Source of the DNA: Symsagittifera roscoffensis
Lineage: Eukaryota > Xenacoelomorpha > Acoela > Convolutidae
Direction: 5' to 3'
Assembly (NCBI RefSeq): GCF_963678635.1
Contig: NC_087067.1
Coordinates: 34,437,509-34,501,508, forward strand
DNA length: 64,000 bases
This document shows positions 8,838-19,790 of the stretch, in pieces. Numbering within the stretch: the first letter of the stretch is position 1; the number at the start of each line of letters is the position of its first letter. A program made the position numbers and the translations under genes. The notes under the pieces were generated by a model. That model saw nothing but the letters and a program-made list of their open reading frames with translations, had not been told where the DNA came from and did not search any database.

Positions 8838-11800
8838 ATGTCAGACTTTGAGTTTAAACCTATTCATAATTTTTTCAAAATCACGATTTCATCTATAAAA
8901 TATTTGAAAAATACGAATTCAGACATCATTTCGTTACATGTGTATAACAACACACCGTACCAAGTAACATTACCCTTAGGACTTTTAGGATATTGCGAAA
9001 CAAACGCTACAATATCACCCGTACATGAAAAAGCATACCGCGTAAATAATATACTTCAATTGTTAGATATTTGTCAATCCACAGTTTTTAAGGAAGAACT
9101 ATCCATAAATAGTATAATAAGCAATGAAAAGAGGAACACAGATTATTTCACAAAAACACCATATTTTAAACCAACATTCAATATAACAAATTACACAAAA
9201 GAACAACAACAATTTTTAACGATGTTTAACTTTGAACACTCGCAAATTACACAAATCGAATTTGACAAACTAGCAAAACAACTGTTAAAATATTCAACAG
9301 TCTATGCAACATCAAAATTTGATGTTGGGAAAATCAGTTCATCACTCCATCTCCCGTTAAAACCTGACGCAGTTTTCAAAAAACAAAGAGCAAGTAAAGT
9401 ACCAATTCATTTACACGATAAGGTAAGTAGATTACTGGATATTTTAGAACAATACAAAATTATCTCTTCAGTAAACAAAGAAGAACAACCAAAAGGTAAC
9501 ACATTTATTAACCCTGTTATCATCCTAGCCAAAAATGAATCATTAAAAATAGTTTTAGACGCCAGATATCTCAATTCATTAATAAAGGAATCAAAATGCA
9601 ATTGGCCTATTGAACCAATACAAGTTATTTTAACAAAAATAAACGGAAGATACTTTACAACCGCAGACATGAATAGTGCATACAATCAAATGCCACTAGA
9701 TGAACAATCACGACGTTTAGCACAATTTGTTATTGGAAATCAACGATATGAATTCAATCGCCTCTTCTATGGAATATCCATAGGACCAGCAGCATTTTCA
9801 GCTTTTATGAGCAAAATTTTTAGACCACTAATACTTAAGAAAAAACCAATCACCTATTTAGACGATGTTTTTATGCAATCACAGACAAAAGAAGAAATGT
9901 TTACAGTTTTAGAACACTATCATGAAATACTTCAGAACAAAAATCTGAAGGCCGCCCCCGATAAATCACACTTATTTTTAACACGAGTTAAATTTTTAGG
10001 ATATAACATAGACAGAAACACAATCACTCCAATAAAATCACGCATTGTTTTTATTCAAAAACTTCAACTACCAACAAACAAAAAGAAAATCCAAGAATTC
10101 CTTGGAATGTTAAATTTCTTAAGCAAATACGTTTATAAAATGCAATTATATTTAAGACCGTTCTATAATATCCTCAGACAACAAAATAATTTTGAATGGA
10201 CCACTGAACATCAAACAAGATTTGAAGAAATTAAAAAACTTTTAACTGAACAAATTTCAAACACAATCCCTGATCCAAATCAACCATTCTACGCAATGTG
10301 CGATGCTTCAAGATTTGGCATCGGCGCAGCATTACTACAATCACACAGTGGTACAAATAAAATGAACCTTATATCAGCAAATTCCCGATTATTCACTCAA
10401 GCAGAGCTACGACTCTCAACTCTAATGAGAGAATGTACAGCTATAATTTATACACTTACAGAATATGAATTTCTGATACTTGGATCAAAACATCCAACAA
10501 TTCTATTCACAGATCATAAACCAATCGTTTTTCTCTTTACACAAAAGTCAAATCCTAATCACCGAGTTTATAGATTTCAATTAATTCTAATGAATTTTCC
10601 AAACTTACATATAGTTTGGACAGCAGGAAAGAATCTTGCATTACCAGATACATTAAGTCGAAATACACCACCTGAATTACTTACACGAAAAACTACAGTT
10701 GAAATACCCAAAAATATAAAATTTTACCTTGCAAAAAACAAAACATCACCCCGACTAGAATGCAAATATGCAGTAAAAACTGACATTGAACAATCACAAA
10801 TAAATAGCCTACAACACTTCCCACTTTACTTAAATTGCCAAAATAATCACTACGAAGTTGATCTACTTGGAACATCAACTTTCAAACCAATTCCATACTC
10901 ACAATGGATACAAAATAACACTCAACAAAAACGAATAAAACACCACTCGCATAAAAAAGACCTTTTTCCGTTAATTGAAAAAGAAAATTTAACTGATAAA
11001 ATAAATTTATCAGGACCACAAACAAATGATTCAAAATACACAATAAATCAAGTTTTTGACCTCCATGACCCACTTGACACAATTCCTTTATCTAAATTAG
11101 AAATTGAAAACATTTTTCTCCCTCCAACAGATAAAATTACAATTAATAGCTTGAAACAATATCAAAATCTTGACCCAGTAATTAGACAACTAAAATCATG
11201 GCACAAATACAAAACTAAGCCCGTAAAAGCAGATACCACAATTTTAGGAAATAAAACACTCCTCCGATATTTTAGAAAATTTAATAATACATCAATTAAT
11301 GAAAACACAGACCTTCTAGAATATCATTTAAATGATACTACAGTTCCCTGTCTCCCTTTAAGTATGATTCTAATAGCTTTTAACATTTCACATACACAAA
11401 ACATTAAAGGACACTCTGGAACAGAGAAAATATATTCAAATTTTACACAAAACTTTTATTTCCCAAATGCACCAATTTGGATAAAAGTAATATGCAATGA
11501 TTGTATAGTATGTCAGCTAAATAACCCTTATCCAAATCAAAAACAAATAGCACAAAAACAAGATTTTAAAGGACAAAGTTTATATTTTAACCACCGTATA
11601 TCATTCGATACAAAAGGACCAATTTCACCATCCTCTGAAGGAAACTCCTACATTATGGTAATTGTTGACGCATTTACACATTATGTAGCACTCAACCCAG
11701 TACCACATTGTAACGCTTATTATGCTTACACAACACTTTACGAACACTGGATAGCCAAATTCGGATTACCCGAAATTTTAGTTACAGACAACGGTACAGA

Positions 11801-12884
11801 GTTCATAAATAATGAAATCATCACATTATGTCCTTTATACAACATTAAGCACAAACGGCGTACATCTCATGCATCTTGGACAAACGGTTTAGTCGAAGGT
11901 ATGAACCGTTCACTACAAGAATATCTGAGATGTATCATAAATGGAAATGATACAAGATACACAGAATGGTCAGCAGATGTAAAATTATTCCCCTTAGCAT
12001 ATAATTCACAAATTACGACAACTCTAGGAATGTCACCATACGAAATGGTTTTTAATCAAAAGCCACGTAAACCAATTATGTTTACAGCAAACTCTCATAA
12101 AAATACACAAGGTCATTGCCAACCAAATAAAGACTCAATTTGTTATAACCTACCTTTACACACACATGATGGAGATCATTTTCATCACCCACAAATCCTT
12201 AAATTAGCCTCCGGTACACACACCGAATGGATTTTAAATAGAGATAAAAAACACAATGAAATTTACCAAAAAGTAACAAAAAAATTGTTACAAAGGCAGA
12301 ACATTAACGAACAAATAAATTCACGCTTTACACCAGCCTCAGATTTCAAAAATGGAACATTTGTCTTAATGCCTAATTTTAATACCCAAAAAGGAATTTC
12401 TAAAAACTTACAACCCCTTCGTAAAGGACCATACCAAATAATCGCCAAACCCACAGACGTAACATATAAAATCACCGATTCAGACAAAAAAGAAATTGTT
12501 CAACATAGAAACAATCTATTGCCTTACTACCCAAAAGAATACGCACTACGCGAACTAACTCAATTATATTCTTTCACAGGTTTAAAAGTTATTCCAAATC
12601 ACCCACATACCGAAAATGAAATAAATGAACAAAACGACATTCACCTTGAAAAACAAAATAAAATACCAACTACAACCAAAAACAAAACAAAAAAGCTAGA
12701 TCAAAAAACACAAAAAGAAAGAAAAAATAGAAAACTGATAGAAAAAATTATACCCCAAGAACAAGTCGAAAAATCAGAACATAGAGAGTCATCACGACTT
12801 AGAAATCAACCACGTAAAAACGACAAAACACTCATCCCACAATCTAAAATATTAAAGAAAGTTGAATTTCAAAAACAGCTTTAA
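8838..12884 (+). CDS. pol: Pol: reverse transcriptase, RNase H, integrase
   Basis: This is one intact frame of 1348 codons. RT motifs are in order, with the catalytic YLDD at residues 340-343. RNase H follows, with its first Asp at 489 (CDASRFGIGAALL), then ECTAII and TDHKP. Integrase has an H-H-C-C zinc region (His 852 and 859, Cys 889 and 892) and a DDE core of Asp924, Asp984 and Glu1020 with 35 residues between the last two. A GPY module sits at 1197-1199, followed by a basic tail. The ATG at 8838 is probably not the true start: the frame continues upstream past a private TAA near 8826 (CAA in element 2) into protease. This is the best-preserved gene of the window and supports reverse transcription and integration. 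Confidence 0.96.
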   Translation: MSDFEFKPIHNFFKITISSIKYLKNTNSDIISLHVYNNTPYQVTLPLGLLGYCETNATISPVHEKAYRVNNILQLLDICQSTVFKEELSINSIISNEKRNTDYFTKTPYFKPTFNITNYTKEQQQFLTMFNFEHSQITQIEFDKLAKQLLKYSTVYATSKFDVGKISSSLHLPLKPDAVFKKQRASKVPIHLHDKVSRLLDILEQYKIISSVNKEEQPKGNTFINPVIILAKNESLKIVLDARYLNSLIKESKCNWPIEPIQVILTKINGRYFTTADMNSAYNQMPLDEQSRRLAQFVIGNQRYEFNRLFYGISIGPAAFSAFMSKIFRPLILKKKPITYLDDVFMQSQTKEEMFTVLEHYHEILQNKNLKAAPDKSHLFLTRVKFLGYNIDRNTITPIKSRIVFIQKLQLPTNKKKIQEFLGMLNFLSKYVYKMQLYLRPFYNILRQQNNFEWTTEHQTRFEEIKKLLTEQISNTIPDPNQPFYAMCDASRFGIGAALLQSHSGTNKMNLISANSRLFTQAELRLSTLMRECTAIIYTLTEYEFLILGSKHPTILFTDHKPIVFLFTQKSNPNHRVYRFQLILMNFPNLHIVWTAGKNLALPDTLSRNTPPELLTRKTTVEIPKNIKFYLAKNKTSPRLECKYAVKTDIEQSQINSLQHFPLYLNCQNNHYEVDLLGTSTFKPIPYSQWIQNNTQQKRIKHHSHKKDLFPLIEKENLTDKINLSGPQTNDSKYTINQVFDLHDPLDTIPLSKLEIENIFLPPTDKITINSLKQYQNLDPVIRQLKSWHKYKTKPVKADTTILGNKTLLRYFRKFNNTSINENTDLLEYHLNDTTVPCLPLSMILIAFNISHTQNIKGHSGTEKIYSNFTQNFYFPNAPIWIKVICNDCIVCQLNNPYPNQKQIAQKQDFKGQSLYFNHRISFDTKGPISPSSEGNSYIMVIVDAFTHYVALNPVPHCNAYYAYTTLYEHWIAKFGLPEILVTDNGTEFINNEIITLCPLYNIKHKRRTSHASWTNGLVEGMNRSLQEYLRCIINGNDTRYTEWSADVKLFPLAYNSQITTTLGMSPYEMVFNQKPRKPIMFTANSHKNTQGHCQPNKDSICYNLPLHTHDGDHFHHPQILKLASGTHTEWILNRDKKHNEIYQKVTKKLLQRQNINEQINSRFTPASDFKNGTFVLMPNFNTQKGISKNLQPLRKGPYQIIAKPTDVTYKITDSDKKEIVQHRNNLLPYYPKEYALRELTQLYSFTGLKVIPNHPHTENEINEQNDIHLEKQNKIPTTTKNKTKKLDQKTQKERKNRKLIEKIIPQEQVEKSEHRESSRLRNQPRKNDKTLIPQSKILKKVEFQKQL

Positions 12885-12958
12885 TTTTAAAATTTATTAC
12901 TATTTGCACCTCTAAAAAACATTTTGTAATTTTTATAACATTTTTATCATCCCTAATA

Positions 12959-14213
12959 TTGACATTATGCAAATGTATAAAGAAGGCAATCATAACATTC
13001 GCCTTAGCAACAATCCTTTTAATTCTTTTTCTTGAAGAATACTACAATAAACATAAATTTTTTCACTAAAATAAATCAATCAAAAAAACCCTCAAAAATT
13101 GCTAACCAACAATCACACAGTCAGTCTTCACCGACATCATCCCAAGAAAACCCGACAATACCTACAACTACCCAAAACCCCCAAACATCTACACGAATTT
13201 CTTTCCAAGATAACCCATACACTTTTGAAGAACGACACAGTCGCCTATCTGAACCATTAGAACCAGTTCAGCGACAGGCACCTCTAAGTGACCCGACATA
13301 TAACTTGTACCCAACACTACCACAAGAATTAAGTAGAAAGAGAAATATTAGTCAAAACCAAAATACAGTTGAAATAAATAGACAAATTATACATCCACGA
13401 CGAAATAGAAATTTTCAAACCCCTCGAGTTCATTTTGATATACCCCAATCCCCATCACCAACTACTCCGGAAAACCCAATTAGCATATTACCGGAAACCC
13501 CTACACTTCTTTCACAACGTAGCACCTCAAGTCTACCCTCAGATTACTTAGGTTCAACACCAACATCTGAACAAATACGTGAAAATCCCTTTAACCCCCC
13601 AAACCAAACATCGCGACTACCATAATGGACAACACAACCATTCACACAAGGTGAACCAAATTTAATAAATAACCCAATAGATTTTTCTGTGGATACAACA
13701 ACATCATCCTCACTACCAGAAACATTATCACTACCGTCAACACCATCAATAAGCCAGATTTCACCGACGCCTTTCCCTTTAATTTTCCCAAATAACCTCG
13801 ACGCTAGATATCGAGAACAATCATCAACAAATATCCCTTTAAGATTAGACTGGAACACATTCACAGCACCCCCACCATTATTTGGACAGCACCCAGAAAG
13901 TAACCGATTCCACAACTGGGCACTTCATAGATTACAATATAGACAAGACATCCACGAAGACATTCGTGACCTTAACATCCAAATACTCCAACAAAATAGT
14001 CTACAATTAAAATTTGAAATCACGTTTAAACTAAACAACATTGCTCAACATCCCTACCCATTAAACCCACCAAATATAACAGCTCAATCACTACCACCAC
14101 CATTCATAACAACTGAAGTAATATATAAATACGACAGATATACCAAAAAGAGAATTGGTTACATAACATTTTATAACCCGTACTCAGGATTATCATATAC
14201 ATGTATATTCTAA
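12959..14213 (+). pseudogene. ORF4: predicted type II membrane protein with Pro/Ser/Thr-rich stalk
   Basis: Comparison with element 2 (ATG at 27593, minus) shows a gene of about 418 codons. An N-terminal stretch with basic residues followed by about 17 hydrophobic residues looks like a signal anchor. A Pro/Ser/Thr/Gln-rich region follows, then a compact C-terminal part of about 130 residues (FHNWALHRLQYRQDIHEDI...). In element 1 the initiator position is TTG, a 1-nt insertion lies in the hydrophobic segment near 13030, and TAT has become TAA at 13623-13625; after that stop the same frame continues to 14213. The position directly before env suggests a surface or virion-associated protein. No homologue is recognised. 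Confidence 0.6.
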
Positions 14214-16821
14214 AAATATTGATATTTCCCCAACTCCTTTTTCTAATAATCTGCGATCAGAACATAAATCCTTCTCCCCGCACAGGACCCCAAACTTATT
14301 AGTAACACATTACGATTGTGAAGAAAATGAACAGAAACACTACACAAATATGCAATAAATCAAGTATCACAATGCGAAATGTAACCACAAAGTATAGAAA
14401 CTACAAATGTAATAGCGACACTATATTCAGAAGCCCGAGCAACAACAGTCATAGGATATAAATTTACAGCAACATTTTCCGAAAAGAAAGTACATTGTTC
14501 ACAAGTTTCAAACGGAAATAAAAACCGACTTGACCATGAATCATTCTACCAAAGTAATATAGAACGACTTCTACATCTAAATCCTGATGATTGTAAAAAC
14601 GAGCTACTCAGACTAAACATCACAAGAAATAAAAACAAGGACAGAAAAATAGTATATTTTCAAGTCTTTGCCGATTCTGTACATCAAGCAGAACTTGAAA
14701 GATATCAAGGACACATTAAACTAGATGAAAAATACCCATACAACGGCGCACACGGAAGATTAACTTATGACATACACGATAAGCACTGGATACCACACAT
14801 TGCTATAAATAATCCATCAAACTGCAAAGCAGACACAAAAAATAAAGGATATCAAGAAATAATGTTTTTCGATTGGAAAATACAACTCGAAAAAGTACAA
14901 GTCACACGAGATTTATCTGACAACACAATGATCTATCAAGGAATTAGACTACCTTGTAAAAACGATCAAGGTTATTGTGATCCTTCAACACGGACACAAG
15001 CAACAATTGTTTGATTTCCCGAAGATTCATGTACAACATTTCAAGTAGCAAAAATACATGCTCGAATGATAAAATTTCACGAAATATATTTTATACAATC
15101 AATTCCATATGAGCAAGTCAATCCATCACGAAAACAAAGTACCGATTTTCGAAATACCCATAATATAGAAAATAAATTAACACGTTTTCAAATATATCAA
15201 GAAACAGAACTCGCATGCAAATACAGAAACCCACTTCACAAAACACAATATTCTGAAAAATTAGTTGAATACGAAAAAGGTTTCGACATGACCACTGGAA
15301 AAATAAACATTTACCCCTATGCCACAGGTCATCCTCTCCACAAAGGAACATCATATATACCAGTTAACTTTCAAAAAAGTTATGGTCAACCTGGTGGACA
15401 TCTAAAGCCACATGACACTAGAAGCACACGTTTACAAGAACTATCACTAATGAATAATTCTTATTTTGGTAATATCCACTATGATATCCACTTAGATTTG
15501 AAATTAGACTACACGATTAGTCGAATTTTTCAAGAAATGTCACTCTCCGAATTAGAAACACTTCACCAACTATGCGAATTAGAAAGGACACAAATCCTAC
15601 AATCACTAGCACTAGCAGTATTAAAAATACCCTACGCAGGATATTTACTATCAGGAAATAGATCAAATTTTCTAGACTACGAAGGAAACATCTTATGATT
15701 TTATACTTGTACCAAAAAAGTATCACCACTATATGTTTTTGAAGATAAAAGATGCTATAAAAGAATACCTATCTTTTATAAAAATAAAGAACATTTCGTT
15801 GACACACTTTCAACATACTTGAACATATTTTTAGGATACCGCAGTCCCATGTGGATCAGAGAATAGCCACAATTTAGTACAATTGAACCCTGATGAAGAT
15901 AAATATTATCTTCTTACCCCATACCCCACATTAATGCAATCACTCAAAAAATTTTCACCCGAAAGCATCAGAGCTATTGCTCGTAACCCAAATATTGATT
16001 TACAATCAATTGGAATATATTAAAAATCTGATATCCAACACCACATTAGAACACAACAATTCCAGGAATTATTAACACAAATGGACACTATACAAAGACA
16101 ATCAATTGACCAAAACTTACGCAAACTTGCCGAAACAGCAGGATTTGCAGATATCTATACACAAGATTATAGCGGATATTTTAAAGACAATAAAGACTAT
16201 ATATATCTAAACGGTGAAAAATACAGACCACAAGATATTTCACCCATAAATATTTTTAGCTTTGTTACACTAAAAAATGAAATTCTCGATTTTCTAGGAT
16301 GGCCCTATTACATCTTAGAAAAATTAACTATCTTATACGCAATGTTTAAATTTATAGGATTTCTTTTTTCACTTTTAAAAGGAATCTACAACACATGTGC
16401 TATACACACACAAGTAAATAGACAAGCAAGTGTAGCACGCATACTTTGCAGGATTTTTTGGAATTTTTTCATCATCAATTAACAAAATTCTTCTAGACGC
16501 ACAATTCAAAGAATATAATACAAAAAAGACAAACAACACAGAACACATATAACGAAGAACATATTAACATAGAAGTAACGCCTACAGCACCACAGTTACC
16601 ACCCTTACACCATAGCCATCCATTATCCTTAATCCCACGTAATTTCCGAAACCTAGCAATAACACATAACCCAAATTTTAGACCAAACAAATCGCAAAGT
16701 CCCATACAACACATAATGACACATCATTCACAAGATGATAATACATATGAACAAATTATAGAACAACCCCATACCACCGCTTTTCAGTCTCAAAATAATC
16801 ATTTTTCTAGCCCACGATGAG
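14201..16821 (+). pseudogene. env: env-like virus-type glycoprotein gene, interrupted
   Basis: The ATG at 14201 lies inside the end of ORF4 and starts a typical signal peptide (MYILKILIFPQLLFLIIC). A Cys-containing ectodomain follows, beginning with a YDC motif at about 14311 and including LPCKN, GYCDPSTRTQATIVW and a following Cys. A hydrophobic membrane segment lies at about 16285-16385, and a polar tail runs to a TGA at 16819-16821, about 870 codons in all. Breaks include a 1-nt deletion near 14333, a stop near 14375, TGG-to-TGA at 15012-15014, TGA at 15696-15698, a frameshift near 15880, TAA near 16021 and an indel near 16472. Class III-like (rhabdo/chuvirus-type) affinity is my guess, not shown. 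Confidence 0.65.
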
Positions 16822-18623
16822 CCGACAACTTGGATCCCTACACCGCTCAAATTCCCATCCAACAACCTCAACACTCCAATCACAATAATCCCAGTTTTTG
16901 CTTTCCCGCCACCCGATTTTCCAACTAGTAATATAACATCAAGCATGAATTCGGATACTAATTCAGATATTTCAGTTTTAAACTCCATTTCACAACTCAA
17001 CAACCCTAATATAGAAACCCCTGACGAATTTGCAGACTCCGAACCATCTCCATCCAATAACTTTCAAACCAACTCCTCAGTTTTTTCAAAGCCCCCTTTT
17101 CAACCAACCCCACCAAATAATCCAATCCCGCCCATTTCTACTCCCTCTTATGCTTCACAAGTAACCCCAACCTATTATCCATTTCATTCCGACCGATCAT
17201 CTAATTCTCCCGATACTCCCCAAATCTCCCAAGAACTTGATATATTTATCACCCTACAACAACAGCTAATACACTCTAACACCCTCACAATCAATCAAAT
17301 TTCATCTACAATAGAATCCTCAAACCCACCTACTCCTACACCCTCCTCAGCCTATACTGCATCATTAGCACAATCATCAACATCCACCGAATCATTAACT
17401 AGCACTAACCGAGCTTATCGCACTTTTAAAAGAAAATTCCCAAACCATCCATTCCCGACCAAACCAGGAACAGCCCTTGAATATATTAATCATCCACACC
17501 ACACCAACACGAAAGATTTTCTAGCAATTACCTTACCTTCAATTCCACAATATACTTAAAACACACCTAATGACACTAACGACACACGTAGTTTTGTAGA
17601 TGAACATGTTTTAATGCCAACACTTCATTGGGCAGCTTATTATCATTTTACTAATCCCCTTTGCCTCCCACTATCTAATACTCATAGCGATATAGAGAAG
17701 CATAAAGATATGCTATATAGACTCACCGCAACACTAACACCTAGACAATTTACTTATATAGGATAAAAAAATCACTAAAAACATTCACTGCACCCCGAGC
17801 TAACGAATTTACACTAGAATATTACGACCATAATATCATCCGAACTAATCAAGACCAATTTTTAGATGACGACCGCTTCGCTAACCCACAACTAACAGAA
17901 AAATTCTTCATCAAAACATCATATGTATTCACACTCAATATTTTTGATAGAAAATATGATCACATCATTTCTGAAGCACTAACTGATATGCAAGCTTACG
18001 AAAGATTTAAAGAAAAATTTCAATTATTTTCACTAACCTTTCACTTCCTTGCACCACATGAACGCGATTTGCACTGTTCACATGACATCATGTTACGCAC
18101 TAAACAAACTCACACATATACATACTATCGCTTCATACAAAATCATTTTGATCTACATACTCCATCAAGACAACCAGACCATCGTTTTCAGTTTCTTAAC
18201 TCGAAGTACACCTCACCATTTTTTCTAAATTTCACCTATTGCATCAAAGATACTAACCTCCACGGCATCCTCCGCAATTATGACCCAATAACACAAATGT
18301 ATATATTTTGTCCCATCACGAAGACCTTTAGTGCTGAAGAATCCAGACCCTACCTTATCCCACATGAATTAATCCAACCTATAGAAATCCCTATATTAGA
18401 ATTTATTCATAATACTAAATACAATCACAAAATATATAATCTCATTCAAAACACACCTTATGAGTTTGCAGTCGGCACCGAAGAACTAAAAATTTTTAAA
18501 GCACTTCAATTGCTTTGGCCACTGCTTCAAACTAAAAACATCATTCGCATACTAGCAAAGTTACTAACAAATTCCGACATGATACACGACATCTTCCCCC
18601 ACGGTTTTTTCCCAGACGATTAA
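16822..18623 (+). pseudogene. ORF6: unknown protein of about 600 residues, in frame after env
   Basis: Directly after the env TGA the same frame is open without an ATG until 16945. About 240 residues are Pro/Ser/Thr/Asn-rich. A compact C-terminal part of about 340 residues follows (LHWAAYYHF, RDLHCSHDIMLRTKQTHTYTYYRF, ILEFIHNTKYNHK), ending PHGFFPDD at 18623. In element 1 a TAA at 17557-17559 and a 1-nt deletion near 17765 split it; both are absent from the element 3 copy at 49128-50914. There is no obvious signal peptide, membrane helix, zinc finger or enzyme motif. It is present in all copies, and the globular half is the more conserved, so a real but unrecognised function is likely. Confidence 0.6.
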
Positions 18624-18626
18624 CAG

Positions 18627-18702
18627 GTAAGTATAATTTCAAATATTCTTTACTAATAAATTTAAATTAATACTAACCATTCTTTACTCATGTTTCTTTT
18701 AG
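18627..18702 (+). other. intron-like segment just after the ORF6 stop
   Basis: CAG|GTAAGTATAA begins 3 nt after the ORF6 stop, and TTTCTTTTAG ends 76 nt later. TACTAAC, the optimal branch-point sequence, sits at 18671-18677. Element 2 keeps GTAAGT and CTTTTTCTTTAG at the same places. Element 3 keeps the acceptor (TTCATTAG) but has GGAAGT at the donor. If spliced, it would join env/ORF6 transcripts to the 3' region. Confidence 0.45.
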
Positions 18703-19790
18703 ATTTTTAGTCTTCATACCTCGATCATCTGCAAAAAACAGAAAAGAAAAATAAAAAATAAAAACTTGTTAAAATTATTCTAAACTTCATTAATATTTTC
18801 ACAAAATAATCTGATAAAATTTATACCAAATGAAGTAAATTAATTTAAAACTTATTTCCTTATAAAGCAGTAAAGCAGTAAATTTAATTATGACTAAAAT
18901 TTATAACTTTAAATTTCCCCCAAAACTAGCAGTAAAATTGAAATTCTATGTAATAAATTAATAAAATAAAAATGCAGTACTAACTTTTTGATATTTTCAT
19001 TCACTCGCACAAGAATTCTATCCAAACTCGCACAGCTCGCCCACGAAGAATTGTTTAAATAATGAATTTCAGTTTCAAGTTTTCACACTCAACAACTCTA
19101 ACACACGATAACAAGTTCTAAACTTTCCTTTAACCCGGTTGGAAAGGAATTATATACTAAAACAAACTAACCAACGCAGCTTACTAAACACCACAAATCA
19201 GAAAATAACAGCATGACTGAGAAAAGCAAACCAACGGTACCCAAACCGGATTAACCCAGTTTAAAACTGGATAATTTATTCTTTTGAAGACTTTTATAAA
19301 GTCTAAGAAAGAAATAATAAAACACAAAAAAGTCGAAAGACAAACCCATAACAAAAACAATTTGATTTTTGAAAAAAGGACACAACCAAAGGAACATAAG
19401 AAAGACCAACATAAAACCAACATAAAACGTTATCACATAACAGGACCTCTCAAAGAAACCGCACGAAATCATACTCCCACTCATGGCCTAACCCACCAGA
19501 GAGGACGTCCTGAGCATGCTCTATAGCCGGCCTAACCCACCGTGCTACATCCACGCTTTGTGACCACACTTCTATTTTTAATGAGAGGTACTCAAGGGTG
19601 AGTAACTTTGCAAAATAACCGAACTAAAACAAAATGCTTTGGTGAAAACAATTAACTAAATTCATAATTAAAAAACTGAACTAACAAAAATTTTATACAA
19701 TGTAAATTATACCTGGCAGTATATAGATCAGCACACAACAACAAAGACGAACATCCAAAGACAAAATGACCCCACTACACTCGAACAAGA
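18703..19790 (+). other. long 3' untranslated region of element 1
   Basis: There is no conserved long ORF here: the 80-codon frame at 19284-19526 is broken by indels in elements 2 and 3. A direct repeat of GGCCTAACCCACC at 19485-19497 and 19529-19541 is conserved in all copies and encloses GGACGTCCTGAGCATGC. A line ending in a poly-pyrimidine-poor AT stretch precedes ORF7. Confidence 0.5.
19485..19541 (+). repeat. conserved direct repeat GGCCTAACCCACC x2 in 3' region
   Basis: Two 13-nt copies flank a 31-nt segment with GGACGTCC and GCATGC palindromes. The same arrangement is visible on the minus strand of elements 2 and 3 near 22330-22400, 42305-42375 and 48190-48260, although the rest of the 3' region diverges. 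This suggests a cis-acting RNA or DNA element. Confidence 0.5.

Noticed and set aside
16818-16876. ATG overlapping the env stop as the start of ORF6 by termination-reinitiation
   Set aside because: The ATG is in a different frame from ORF6, soon meets a stop, and is GTG in element 3.
19284-19526. 80-codon basic frame in the 3' region of element 1
   Set aside because: Elements 2 and 3 carry a 2-nt difference and a stop in this stretch, so the frame is not conserved.
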